Shown here piece after piece: positions 1-8,329 of a DNA stretch of 64,000 bases. The notes under the pieces were generated by a model. That model searched no databases. It was not told the DNA's origin and worked only from the letters and a program-made list of their open reading frames with translations. A program made the position numbers and the translations under genes. Source of the DNA: DASSUW01 sp963740605 (lineage in GTDB: Bacteria > Actinomycetota > Thermoleophilia > Solirubrobacterales > Solirubrobacteraceae); NCBI GenBank assembly GCA_963740605.1, contig CAVUFC010000022.1:124001-188000 (forward strand), given 5' to 3'. The stretch's first letter is position 1, and each line of letters starts with the position of its first letter.

Positions 1-1373
1 CGGGCCGCGACCCAGAGGCGGCGTGCATCCGCGCGCTGAACACGTCCGGGCGGGCCGTGCTGTTCGCCGGCGCGACGGTGATCGTGGCGCTGCTCGGCCT
101 GTTCGTGCTCGGCATCAGCTTCCTCAACGGCGTCGCGGTGGCGTCGGCGATCGTCGTGCTCGTCACGATGACCGCGGCGGTCACCCTGATCCCGGCGCTG
201 CTCGGGATGATCGGGATGCGCGCGTTGTCGAAGAAGGAGCGGCGCCGGCTCGAGGCCGATGGGCCGCGCGACCCGAAGCTCGACGGCTTCTGGCCGCGCT
301 GGGCGAAGATCGTGCAGGACCATCGCTACCCGCTGGCGGCCGCCGCGCTGATCGTCATGCTGGCGCTCGCGATCCCCGCGCTGTCGCTGCGGCTGGGCTC
401 CTCTGACGCGGGCCAGGATCCGACGTCGTCGACCACGCGCAAGGCCTACGACCTGCTCGCCCAGGGCTTCGGCGCCGGCTTCAACGGGACGTTCCAGATC
501 GTCGCCAAGACGCCTGACGGCAAAGCCGACCTGCCGAAGGTGCAGGCGCTCGCCGACACGCTGAGCAAGACCGACGGCCTCGCCGCGGTCGGCCAGCCGG
601 TGCCGAGCCCGAACGGCAAGATCGCATTGATCGAGGCGCGCCCGTCCACCGCGCCGCAGGACGCCGCGACCAGCGACCTGATCACGCGACTGCGCGAAGA
701 CGTCGTGCCGCAGGCGTCCGGAGGGTTGCCGGTCTACGTCGGCGGCATCACCGCGATCTTCGACGACTTCGCCGGCGTGCTGACCGACAAGCTGCCGCAG
801 TTCATCGCGGTGATCGTGCTGCTCGGCTGCCTGCTGCTGATGATCGCGTTCCGCAGCCTGCTGATCCCGCTGACCGCGGCGGTGATGAACCTGCTCGCCG
901 CGGGCGCGGCGTTCGGCGTCGTCACCCTCGTGTTCCAGAAGGGCTTCCTCGCCGGGCCGTTAGGCGTCGGCACCGGGCCGATCGAGGCGTTCCTGCCGGT
1001 GATGATGCTCGCGATCCTGTTCGGGCTGTCGATGGACTACCAGGTGTTCCTCGTCAGCCGCATGCACGAGGAGTGGGTCAACACCGAGGACAACGGCCAC
1101 TCCGTACGGATCGGCCAGGCCGCGACCGGCCGCGTGATCACCGCGGCCGCGACGATCATGATCTTCGTCTTCGGCTCGTTCCTGCTCGCCGGCCAGCGGG
1201 TGATCGCCGAGTTCGGCATCGGGCTCGCCAGCGCCGTGTTCCTCGACGCTTTCATCCTGCGCACGATCCTCGTGCCGGCGGTGATGCACATCCTCGGTAA
1301 CCGCAACTGGTGGCTCCCGCGCGGGCTCGACCGCGCGCTGCCACGCGTGGCGGTGGAGGGCGCGGAGTCCTAG
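1..1373 (+). CDS. MMPL/RND-family transporter, 5' partial
   Basis: The reading frame is open from the first bases (residues GRDPEAACIRA precede the first possible GTG at 57), so this is the 3' part of a gene that starts outside the window. The visible 457 residues show a membrane pair near the start (around GRAVLFAGATVIVALLG), a cytoplasmic Arg/Glu-rich link (KKERRRLEAD), another membrane helix, a roughly 180-residue extracytoplasmic domain and then five hydrophobic segments with the family's FGLSMDYQVFL motif. This is the second half of an MMPL exporter, a proton-driven inner-membrane pump for lipids or hydrophobic compounds; the substrate cannot be read from the sequence. It ends four bases into the convergent methyltransferase gene. 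Confidence 0.93.
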   Translation, partial: GRDPEAACIRALNTSGRAVLFAGATVIVALLGLFVLGISFLNGVAVASAIVVLVTMTAAVTLIPALLGMIGMRALSKKERRRLEADGPRDPKLDGFWPRWAKIVQDHRYPLAAAALIVMLALAIPALSLRLGSSDAGQDPTSSTTRKAYDLLAQGFGAGFNGTFQIVAKTPDGKADLPKVQALADTLSKTDGLAAVGQPVPSPNGKIALIEARPSTAPQDAATSDLITRLREDVVPQASGGLPVYVGGITAIFDDFAGVLTDKLPQFIAVIVLLGCLLLMIAFRSLLIPLTAAVMNLLAAGAAFGVVTLVFQKGFLAGPLGVGTGPIEAFLPVMMLAILFGLSMDYQVFLVSRMHEEWVNTEDNGHSVRIGQAATGRVITAAATIMIFVFGSFLLAGQRVIAEFGIGLASAVFLDAFILRTILVPAVMHILGNRNWWLPRGLDRALPRVAVEGAES

Positions 1374-2299
1374 CGGGCGGCCAGCCAGGCGTCGCAGATC
1401 GCCGTCACGTGCCGGTGGTCGGTGCCGCAGCAGCCGCCGAGCACGTTGAGGGCGGGCAGCCGCTCGCGTAGGGCCGCGTAGCGCGCGCCGAGGTCGTCGG
1501 GGTCGCCGATGTCGAGCTCCTCCGCCTCGTCGAGCTCGGCGTGGCTCTTGGTCGACGCGTTGGCGCGCAGCCCGTGGATCCGCCGCACCCACGGCTCGCT
1601 GAGCACCGACTCGAAGTGGGTCGGGTGCGCGCAGTTGATCATGTAGTAGGCGGGCGGCGTGTCCTCGTCGACCAGCGCGATCGCGTCGGCCAGCGACTGG
1701 CCGCTCGGCAGCCGCCCGTCGGTCTCGACCGTGAACGAGATCGCCGCCGGGATGCCGGCCTCGCGCGCGGCGCGCGAGATGCCGAGCGCCTCGTCGGCGT
1801 AGGTCATCGTGACCGCGGCGACCATGTCCGCCGCGGTGTCGGCGAACGTCTCGATCTGCGTCGCGTGGTACTCCTGCGCCGCGTCGGCCGACAGCGTCTC
1901 CCCCGGCCGGTACCCGTCGTCCTGCGGCCCGATGCAGCCGCTGATGACGACCGGCGTGTCGTTCGCGTACGCGTTCCGGACCTCCTCCAACAGCGCGATC
2001 GCCCTGCGGTTGAGCTGCCTGAGGTCGGCATCGCTGTAGCCGAGCTGGGCCGCCCAGCGCGCGCTCGCCCGCCAGGTCGGGCTCTCGAGCACGAACCCGA
2101 GCCCGCGCTCGCGCGCGAGCGTCGCGTACGGGTCGTAGTAGCGCCGCAGCGTTTCCGTGCCGGCGGCGTCCTTGAGCAGGTCGAACGCGGCGAACGCGGG
2201 GAGGTCGAGCCCTTCGTGGAAGACGAGGACCGTCTCGATGCCGCCGTCCGTCAGGAACAGGTCGCCGTCGAGCTGGGGAAGGTGGTCGCGGTAGCTCAC
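1370..2299 (-). CDS. Homocysteine S-methyltransferase family protein
   Basis: 309 residues, the usual length for the cobalamin-independent homocysteine S-methyltransferase (MmuM/Mht) family, which moves a methyl group from S-methylmethionine or SAM to homocysteine in the cytosol. The N-terminus has LTDGGIET (about residues 16-23). Zinc-binding cysteines are seen in MINCAHPTHF (about 218-228) and in GGCCGTD (288-294), so the metal site is intact. The start ATG at 2299 faces the sigma factor gene, leaving a 51-bp divergent control region. The last four bases overlap the MMPL gene tail to tail. The exact methyl donor is not determined. Confidence 0.9.
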   Translation of the reverse strand: MSYRDHLPQLDGDLFLTDGGIETVLVFHEGLDLPAFAAFDLLKDAAGTETLRRYYDPYATLARERGLGFVLESPTWRASARWAAQLGYSDADLRQLNRRAIALLEEVRNAYANDTPVVISGCIGPQDDGYRPGETLSADAAQEYHATQIETFADTAADMVAAVTMTYADEALGISRAAREAGIPAAISFTVETDGRLPSGQSLADAIALVDEDTPPAYYMINCAHPTHFESVLSEPWVRRIHGLRANASTKSHAELDEAEELDIGDPDDLGARYAALRERLPALNVLGGCCGTDHRHVTAICDAWLAAR

Positions 2300-2330
2300 G
2301 GCCCGAGCCTACGAACAAATTCTCGACATG

Positions 2331-2352
2331 ATGTATAGAATTTCCTCTACAT
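2331..2352. promoter_or_regulatory. 22-bp imperfect palindrome over the sigma factor start codon
   Basis: The two arms ATGTAnAGnA and TnCTnTACAT are symmetric around the centre, and the right arm includes the ATG of the ECF sigma gene. A -10-like TAGAAT sits at 2336-2341 only about 10 bases before that ATG and no Shine-Dalgarno sequence is visible, so a leaderless transcript is plausible. The neighbouring MerR-type protein is the obvious candidate to bind here, since MerR/LitR/CarH-like regulators bind palindromes in promoters. Binding is inferred. Confidence 0.5.
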
Positions 2353-2851
2353 GGCTTCCCTTGCCGACCCTGGCGCCTTCGCGCGCGCCTACTCGGAGCA
2401 CCGGGCGGCCGCGCTCGCGGCGGCGCAACGCGTGCTGCACGACCGCGCTGCCGCCGAGGACATCGTGCAGGACGTGTTCGCCCAGCTGTGGCGGCGCCCG
2501 ACGTTCGACGACCGGCGCGGCTCGTTACGCTCGTACATCACGATGCTCGCGCGCAGCCGGGCGATTGACCGCTGGCGTAGCCAGGCGGTGCAGGACTCGC
2601 TTGTCGATCGCCTCGGGCCCGACGCGCCGACGCAGGAGCCGAGCGCGTCCGAGCGCGTGATCGAGCGCGAGCGCCGAGCCGAGGTCGTGGCGCTCGTGGA
2701 CCGGCTGCCGGCGGTCCAGCGCGAGGCGATCGTGCTCGCGTTCGGCGCCGGGTTCACGTCGGGTGAGATCGCCGCAGCGGTCGGCGTGCCGCACGGCACC
2801 GCGAAGAGCCGTGTGCGCCTCGGGCTCGAGAAGCTGCGCGTGGCGGCATGA
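2351..2851 (+). CDS. ECF-type RNA polymerase sigma factor
   Basis: 166 residues with the two-domain layout of an extracytoplasmic-function sigma-70 factor: region 2 at about residues 10-75 (AAEDIVQDVFAQLWRRP, then SRAIDRWRS) and region 4 at about 110-162 (LPAVQREAIVLAFGAG, with the helix-turn-helix around SGEIAAAVGVPHGTAKSRVRLGLEKL). No anti-sigma gene is adjacent. Instead the next gene is a MerR-type regulator that overlaps by four bases (ATGA), so the two are translated together. The light-linked genes nearby (photolyase operon) suggest a role like LitS/CarQ-type light-stress sigma factors, but that is inference from context. Confidence 0.93.
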   Translation: MASLADPGAFARAYSEHRAAALAAAQRVLHDRAAAEDIVQDVFAQLWRRPTFDDRRGSLRSYITMLARSRAIDRWRSQAVQDSLVDRLGPDAPTQEPSASERVIERERRAEVVALVDRLPAVQREAIVLAFGAGFTSGEIAAAVGVPHGTAKSRVRLGLEKLRVAA

Positions 2852-3666
2852 GCGACCTGCGGATGCGCGACGTCGTGGAGCGGACCGGCGTCGGCGAGGC
2901 GACGCTGCGGGCGTGGGAGGCGCGCTACGGGTTCCCCGAGCCGCGGCGGCTGGAGAGTGGTCACCGCCGCTACGACGAGCACGACGTCGAGGCGGTGCGC
3001 CAGGCGGTCCGGCTGCGCGACGGCGGCGTCCCGGTCAAGGAGGCGATCGAGCGGGCACGTCGCGGCGCCGAAGAGCCGCCGGGGTCGATCTTCGCGGCGC
3101 TGCGGCGCGAGCGGCCCGAGCTGCAGGTCAGCCGCCTGCCGAAGCGCAGCCTGATCGCGATCAGCCGCGCGATCGAGGACGAGAGCGCGTACGGCGCGCG
3201 CGACCTGTTGCTGTTCGGCGCCTTCCAGCGCGAGCGCCACTACCGCGCCAGCGAGCCGCGCTGGCGCGAGCTCTCGCGAGCGTGCGAGCTCGTCTGCGTG
3301 TTCGCCGACTTCAAGGGCGTGCGGCACCCGCGCGGCGGCCCGGTGGAGATACCGATCGATGCGGGCGACCCGCTCGCGCGCGAATGGTCCGTGGTCTGCG
3401 ACAGCAGCGACCGGGCCGCCTGCATGGTCGGCTGGGAGCCCCCCGGCCAGGAGGAACTGCCCGACGCGGACCGCCACTTCGAGACGATCTGGACCGCCGA
3501 TCGTGAGACCGCCCGCTCGGCCGCCCGCATCTGCTGCGGTCTCGCCCCCGAGCACACCGCCGCGATTGTCGAGCGACTCGCCGAGCCGGCGGTCCGATCG
3601 GGCGACGAGCTGCGGCGCGCTGAGGCCCTGACCGCGCGGATGATCGCCTACCTGGCGGCGGCGTAG
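2848..3666 (+). CDS. MerR-family regulator with C-terminal DICT sensory domain
   Basis: 272 residues. The N-terminus (about 1-70) is a MerR winged helix: LRMRDVVERTGVGEATLRAWE, then the wing around GHRRYDEHDV. Residues from about 105 to 240 match the DICT type of sensory domain (LQVSRLPKRSLIAISRAIED, FADFKGV, EWSVVCDS), which is often fused to HTH or signalling modules and has been linked to light responses. There is no B12-binding domain, so it is not a typical LitR/CarH. It overlaps the sigma gene start-stop and converges on the photolyase with a 19-bp overlap. I infer that it senses a signal and controls the sigma factor, possibly through the palindrome at 2331-2352. Confidence 0.88.
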   Translation: MSDLRMRDVVERTGVGEATLRAWEARYGFPEPRRLESGHRRYDEHDVEAVRQAVRLRDGGVPVKEAIERARRGAEEPPGSIFAALRRERPELQVSRLPKRSLIAISRAIEDESAYGARDLLLFGAFQRERHYRASEPRWRELSRACELVCVFADFKGVRHPRGGPVEIPIDAGDPLAREWSVVCDSSDRAACMVGWEPPGQEELPDADRHFETIWTADRETARSAARICCGLAPEHTAAIVERLAEPAVRSGDELRRAEALTARMIAYLAAA

Positions 3667-5024
3667 CGCGCGAGCGCGGCGCGGCGCGCCTCGGCGTGAT
3701 CGACGATCGGCTCCGGGTAGTCGCGCCCGATCACGCAGCCGCACGCGCGCTGCTCCTCCGGGGGCAGCGTCCACGGCTCGGCGAGGTAGCGGTCCGGCAC
3801 GTCCCGCAGCTCGGGGATGTAGCGCCGGACGTAGGCGCCGTCAGGGTCGTGGCGCTCCATCTGGCGCGCGGGGTTGTAGATGCGCCGGAACGCCGGCTGG
3901 GGATCGGTGCCGACCGAGGCGATCCACTGCCAGTTGCCGTTGTTGTTCGCCTCGTCGCCGTCGATCAGCAGCCGCATGAAGTGCCGCTCGCCCCAGCGCC
4001 AGTCGATCCCGAGGTCCTTGGTGAGGAACGAGCCGACGACGAGCCGCGCCCGGTTGTGCATCCACCCCTCGCGGCGCAGCTGGCGCATCGCCGCGTCGAC
4101 GAGCGGGTAGCCGGTGCGGCCGTCGCACCAGGCCTCGAAGCGCTTCTCCCCGCGGCTCCAGCCCATGCCGCGGTAGCGCTCCTGGAACTCGGAGCGCGCG
4201 TTGCGCGGGAAGTGCAGAAGCACGTGGGCGTAGAAGTCGCGCCAGCACAGCTGGCGGTGGAACGCGTCCGGGCCTTCCCCGCGCGGCAGCCGCTCCTCGA
4301 TCTCGCGCGGTGACAGGCACCCGAAGTGCAGATAGGGAGACAGGCGCGAGGTGCCGTCACGCCCGAGCGCGTCGTGGTCGTCGCCATACGTGTCGATGCC
4401 GTCGCGCAGGAAGCGGGCCAGCCGCTCGCGCGCGGCGGTCTCGCCGCCCGCCAGCGGATCGCGCACCTCCTGCGCCAGGCCGAGGTCGGCGAGCGTCGGC
4501 AGCTTGCCGCGGCGCACCCCGTGCGCGCCGAACGCCCGCGGACGCCCGATCACCGCGCGCCGCGGCGTGCCGAGCCACGAGCGGTGGAACGGGGAGAACA
4601 CGGTGTACGGCTTGCCGGCCTGGGTGCGGATGGCGTCGAGGTCGTCGATCACGTGCAGGCCGGGGTGTGCGGAGATCTCGACGTCGTGCAGCGCTGACCG
4701 CACGCGATCGATCCGGCGCCGTGCGAACGGACCGGCGTCGGCGCTGAAGTGCAGCTCGCTCGCTCCCGCCTCGCGGGCGACCGCGGCGAGCTCGCGCTCG
4801 GGCGGGCCGTGCCGCACGACGAGCAACCCACCGAGGCGCTCGTCGAGGTCGGCGAGGCACTCGAGCAGGAACTGGGTGCGCGGGCCGGAGGCGTGGCGGC
4901 CGCGCAGCAGACGATCGTCGAAGCAGAACACCGGCACGACGCCGCGGCCGGAGTCGAGCGCCGCGCGCAGCGCGGGCTGGTCGTGGACGCGCAGGTCGCG
5001 CGTCAGCCACAGCAGCGCGGTCAC
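3648..5024 (-). CDS. phr: Deoxyribodipyrimidine photolyase
   Basis: 458 residues, typical of class I CPD photolyases, which use light and FADH- to split cyclobutane pyrimidine dimers. The N-terminal alpha/beta domain begins ALLWLTRDLRVHDQPAL. The FAD domain has the signature GDEANNNGNWQW followed by GTDPQPAFRRIYNP, and GWMHNRAR before it. The GTG start at 5024 is chosen because it begins the homology and forms a GTGA overlap with the preceding SRPBCC gene; the frame stays open further upstream only as a shadow of that gene. It is the last gene of a three-gene operon and its 3' end overlaps the convergent MerR-DICT gene. Light regulation by that regulator is inferred. Confidence 0.95.
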   Translation of the reverse strand: MTALLWLTRDLRVHDQPALRAALDSGRGVVPVFCFDDRLLRGRHASGPRTQFLLECLADLDERLGGLLVVRHGPPERELAAVAREAGASELHFSADAGPFARRRIDRVRSALHDVEISAHPGLHVIDDLDAIRTQAGKPYTVFSPFHRSWLGTPRRAVIGRPRAFGAHGVRRGKLPTLADLGLAQEVRDPLAGGETAARERLARFLRDGIDTYGDDHDALGRDGTSRLSPYLHFGCLSPREIEERLPRGEGPDAFHRQLCWRDFYAHVLLHFPRNARSEFQERYRGMGWSRGEKRFEAWCDGRTGYPLVDAAMRQLRREGWMHNRARLVVGSFLTKDLGIDWRWGERHFMRLLIDGDEANNNGNWQWIASVGTDPQPAFRRIYNPARQMERHDPDGAYVRRYIPELRDVPDRYLAEPWTLPPEEQRACGCVIGRDYPEPIVDHAEARRAALARYAAAR

Positions 5025-5488
5025 GAGACCGGCCGGGTGCCGGAGACCGCCGGCGCGCCGAGGCCCGCCGCAATCGCGCCGGCGCGGTAGTTGAAGATCC
5101 TGTCGAGGTCGCGCCGTACGAACCACGCCGGCGCGAGCCGGGGCAGCGCGTAGCGCACGCGATCGGACATCACGACGGCGTCGGCGCCGGCCGGCACGAA
5201 CGTGTGCGTGTGCTCCCACAGCGCGTACGGACCGCGCAGCTGCGTATCGACGAACCGGTGCGGCGGCTCCCAGGCGTCGATCCGCGTCCGCCACCGCAGC
5301 GGCAGCCCGTGCAGGCGCAGCCGGTAGTCGATCAGCGTGCCGGGGCGCATCGTGATCGGGTCGGGCGTCACGACGCGGAAGCGCAGCCACGGCGGCGTGA
5401 TCGCCCCGAGGTTGCGGGCGTCGGCGAAGAAGGCGAAGGCGCGCTCCGGCGTCACGTCCAGCCGCTGGCTGCGTTCGAGCACGCTCAC
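5021..5488 (-). CDS. SRPBCC-family protein of the photolyase operon
   Basis: 155 residues of a START/Bet v1-like fold. It begins MSVLERSQRLDVTPERAFAF with the helix-grip feature FFADARNLGAITPPWLRF, then LIDYRLRLHGLPLRWRTRI and WEHTHTFVPAG. This subgroup is commonly found beside photolyase or cell-division-inhibitor-like SDR genes, which agrees with its place here. Such proteins bind hydrophobic ligands in a cavity; the ligand is unknown. It overlaps the photolyase by four bases downstream and the small membrane protein by four bases upstream, so the three are almost certainly one transcript. Confidence 0.88.
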   Translation of the reverse strand: MSVLERSQRLDVTPERAFAFFADARNLGAITPPWLRFRVVTPDPITMRPGTLIDYRLRLHGLPLRWRTRIDAWEPPHRFVDTQLRGPYALWEHTHTFVPAGADAVVMSDRVRYALPRLAPAWFVRRDLDRIFNYRAGAIAAGLGAPAVSGTRPVS

Positions 5489-5835
5489 GCGTCGGTGCGC
5501 GCGATCAGCACGGCCCCGACGGCGGCGGCCGCCCCGGCCAGCGCGACCGTCCCCCAGCGTGCGCGGGCGGGCAGCGCTTCACCGGCGGCGAGCGTCGCGG
5601 CGATGTCGGCGAGGTCACAGGCGAGACACGCGATCAGCCACGGGCGCTTGTGCTTCGCCGCGACGACGCCGGCGGCGAGCGCGACGTCACGCGCGCCGAG
5701 CCCGCGCACGGCGACCTGCGTGCCCGGCCGCGCCGCGTCCCCGGGCAGCCAGCCGGCCGCGACTCGGTCCGGCGCAGCCAGCAATCCGGCGCCGAACGCG
5801 ATCCGGCCGAGGGCAAAGGGAAGCGTGGCCTGCAT
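5485..5835 (-). CDS. Small predicted membrane protein heading the photolyase operon
   Basis: 116 residues, not assigned to a family. It has about four hydrophobic stretches (FALGRIAFGAGLLAAP; ARDVALAAGVVAA; LIACLACDLADIAATLAAG; WGTVALAGAAAAVGAVLIA) with short basic links, which looks like a compact integral membrane protein. It is the first gene of the operon with SRPBCC and photolyase (4-bp overlap), and its start at 5835 faces the encapsulin cargo gene across 64 bases, so both promoters must lie in that gap. The function is unknown. Confidence 0.75.
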   Translation of the reverse strand: MQATLPFALGRIAFGAGLLAAPDRVAAGWLPGDAARPGTQVAVRGLGARDVALAAGVVAAKHKRPWLIACLACDLADIAATLAAGEALPARARWGTVALAGAAAAVGAVLIARTDA

Positions 5836-5899
5836 CTACCCACTGGTACGGGCGCGAGCGCCGCAGCGATCAAATCCGCGCGATGGGTAGCCTCCCCGC

Positions 5900-6286
5900 A
5901 TGGGATTCGATCAGTACCACGAGCCGCCGGAGGAACTGCCGGCCGAGACGCGGACGTTCGCCCGCCTGTGCGCGTCGCTCACCGAGGAAGCCGAGGCGAT
6001 CGGCTGGTACGAGCAGCGCCTGGCGGTTGAGCCCAACCCGCTGGCCCGCGACGTCATGCGCAACGCGGTCGGCGAGGAGTACAAGCACTTCAGCATGGAC
6101 CTCGAGTTCCTCCTGCGCCAGAAGCCGGAATGGCGGCAGATCGCGCAGGGGATCCTGTTCAAGCCGGGCGACATCGTCGAGCACGGCGAGGTGGCGGAGG
6201 CGGCGGCGGACGGCGATGACGTGACGCTCGATCCGGTGCCCGACGCGTCCACGTCGCTCGGCATCGGCAGCCTCAGGGGGCGATGA
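5900..6286 (+). CDS. Encapsulin cargo: ferritin-like iron oxidase with targeting peptide
   Basis: 128 residues. The helical core has glutamate- and histidine-rich motifs typical of encapsulated ferritin (TEEAEAIGWYEQR; NAVGEEYKHFSMDLEFLLR), which oxidises Fe(II) at the interface of dimers. After a flexible acidic linker (EVAEAAADGDDVTLDP) the C-terminus ends SLGIGSLRGR, the classic encapsulin targeting peptide that docks cargo on the shell's inner wall. The shell gene follows with a 4-bp ATGA overlap. Together they should form an iron-storing or oxidative-stress nanocompartment. The identity is firm from motif and partner; the metal has not been tested. Confidence 0.94.
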   Translation: MGFDQYHEPPEELPAETRTFARLCASLTEEAEAIGWYEQRLAVEPNPLARDVMRNAVGEEYKHFSMDLEFLLRQKPEWRQIAQGILFKPGDIVEHGEVAEAAADGDDVTLDPVPDASTSLGIGSLRGR

Positions 6287-7101
6287 CGATGAGCGAGAAC
6301 CATCTGCTGCGCGGCCATGCGCCGATCAGCGACGCGGTCTGGGCCCTGATCGACGAGGAGGCCCGCGAGCGCCTCACCGTCGCGCTCGCCGCGCGCCGCC
6401 TCGTCGACTTCTCCGGGCCGCATGGCTGGGAGCACTCGGCCACCAACCTCGGCCGGACCGAGCCGATCGCCTCGGCGCCCTGCGACGGCGTCACCGCCCT
6501 GCGCCGCCGCGTCCTCGCGCTGGCCGAGGTGCGCGCGGCGTTCTCCGTCTCCCATGACGAGCTGCACGCCGGTGACCGTGGCGCCGCCGACGTCGACTTC
6601 GAGGCGCTCGACCAGGCCGCGCGCAACGTCGCGGTCGCGGAGAACAAGGCCGTCTTCCACGGCTGGTCCGACGCGGGCATCACCGGCGTCACGGAAGCCA
6701 CCCCGCACGCGGAGGTCTCGCGCGGCAGTGACTTCAACGACTATCCGCGCCCGGTCGCCAAGGCGGTCGAGCTGCTGCTGCAGGCCGGAGTCGCCGGCCC
6801 GTACGGGCTCGCGCTCGGCACCGAGGACTACACCGGCGTGATCGAGACCGCCGAGCACGGCGGCTACCCGCTGTTCGACCACCTGCGCCAGATCCTGGAC
6901 GGGCCGATCGTCTGGTCGCCCGGCGTCCGTGGCGCGGTCGTGCTCAGCCAACGCGGCGGCGACTTCCTGTTCGACTGCGGCCAGGACATCGCCGTCGGCT
7001 ACCAGCACGCGGACGCCGACGGCGTCCACTTCTACCTCGAGGAGTCGTTCAGCTTCCGCGTCGCCACGCCGGAGGCCGCGGTCGCGATCGCGCCCGCCTG
7101 A
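6283..7101 (+). CDS. Encapsulin shell protein (family 1)
   Basis: 272 residues, the normal size for a HK97-fold encapsulin shell protein. Motifs of the family are clear: LLRGHAPISDAVWALIDEEA at the N-terminus, RLVDFSGPHGWEHSATNLGR, and the C-terminal GQDIAVGYQHADADGVHFYL followed by ESFSFRV. It should self-assemble in the cytosol into an icosahedral compartment (usually T=1, about 24 nm). It overlaps the cargo gene by four bases. ATG codons lie at both 6283 and 6289; 6283 is chosen for the ATGA coupling. The next gene, a sulfatase remnant, begins six bases after the stop and is probably unrelated in function. Confidence 0.96.
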   Translation: MTMSENHLLRGHAPISDAVWALIDEEARERLTVALAARRLVDFSGPHGWEHSATNLGRTEPIASAPCDGVTALRRRVLALAEVRAAFSVSHDELHAGDRGAADVDFEALDQAARNVAVAENKAVFHGWSDAGITGVTEATPHAEVSRGSDFNDYPRPVAKAVELLLQAGVAGPYGLALGTEDYTGVIETAEHGGYPLFDHLRQILDGPIVWSPGVRGAVVLSQRGGDFLFDCGQDIAVGYQHADADGVHFYLEESFSFRVATPEAAVAIAPA

Positions 7102-7106
7102 TCACG

Positions 7107-8263
7107 ATGCGTGCACGGATGCTGGCGGCGGCGGTGCTCGCGCTGCTGGCATGCGCGCCGGCGGCGCACGCCGCCGGGCCGAACGTCGTGCTGATCATGA
7201 CCGACGACCAGACGGTCCGGGACACGGCGATCATGCCGCACACGCGTGCGGCGATCGGTGCGCAGGGCGTGACGTACAGCGACTACCGCGCCTCGTACCC
7301 GCTGTGCTGCCCGGCGCGCGCGACGATGCTCACCGGCCAGTACGCGCACAACCATCACGTGCTCGGCAATCACAAGCCGCAGGGCAGCTATGCGCGGCTC
7401 GACAAGCGCCACACGCTGCCGGTGGCCCTGTCGGCCCACGACTACGCCACCGCCCACCTCGGCAAGTACCTCAACGGCTACGAGCTCAAGCCGTTCCGCA
7501 ACATCCCGCCGGGATGGTCGAACTGGCACGGCCTGCTGCGTACGTACCGCATGTACGGCTACGTCCTGAACGAGAACGGGACGGCGCACACGTACGGCCA
7601 TCTGCACCAACCGACCAAGCGGCTGTACCAGACCAACGTCCTGCGGCGGATCGCCACGCGCTTCATCCGCGGGCGGGCGCCGTCCGACAACGGGTTCTGG
7701 AGGGCCAGCACCGGATCCAGACCGGCAAGCTCGTCGCCTACGAGCCGGCGACGGCCCTGCCGCTGCTGATGCGCGGCCCCAGCATCCCGGCCGGACGCGT
7801 GTCGCGCGAGCCCGTGATCGACACCGACCTCGCCCCGACGATCCTCGACATGGCCAAGTCGCCGCACAGCGGCTGGACGATCGACGGCCGCTCGATGCTG
7901 CCGTTCGCGCAGGCCCCGGGACGCCCCCGGACGTCCCGTCCGCGACTGATGGAGATCGGCCCGCAGGCGAGCCAGCGCGGCGACCTCGACCAGGACGGGG
8001 GCCGCCTCCGTCCCGGCGTGGCGCTGAAGGCACCGCGCTACGGCGGGGTGGCGACCACGCGCTATCGCTACATGCGCTACGCCAGCGGGCAGGAGGAGCT
8101 GTACGACCTGGCGCGCGACCCGAATCAGCTCGACAACCGGATCGCCGACCGCCGCTACCGCAAGACCCGCAGCGTGCTCCGCCGCCAGCTCACGCGCCTG
8201 CGGACCTGCACCGGCGCCGAGTGCCGCAAGCGCATCGGCGCAGTGCCCGGCCCGACATCCTGA
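7107..8263 (+). pseudogene. Secreted sulfatase, internally deleted and frameshifted
   Basis: The first frame (7107 to about 7707) encodes a signal peptide (MRARMLAAAVLALLACAPAAHA), the substrate-entry motif VVLIMTDDQT and the sulfatase signature LCCPARATMLTGQ, whose first active Cys would be converted to formylglycine. After FIRGRAP the sequence jumps straight to SDNGFW, a motif normally well over 100 residues further on, so a central block is missing. One base is also lost just after DNGFW: reading continues in the second frame as GQHRIQTGKLVAYEP through to GAVPGPTS. The remains code for about 385 residues in all. The deletion makes an active enzyme unlikely; the single-base loss could be a sequencing error in a G run. 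Confidence 0.82.
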
Positions 8264-8284
8264 CGCCGCGTCGGCGGATGTCGG
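8252..8284. terminator. Stem-loop at the end of the sulfatase remnant
   Basis: Nested perfect arms: CCGACATC (8252-8259) pairs with GATGTCGG (8277-8284), and inside it CGCCG (8264-8268) pairs with CGGCG (8272-8276) around a CGT loop, with a four-base bulge. It overlaps the stop codon of the sulfatase remnant and precedes the peptidase gene. No T-tract follows, which is common in high-GC actinobacteria. Confidence 0.6.
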
Positions 8285-8329
8285 ATCGACGGACTCCCCC
8301 GCACCCTCCACAATCGCGAAGCTCTCTCG

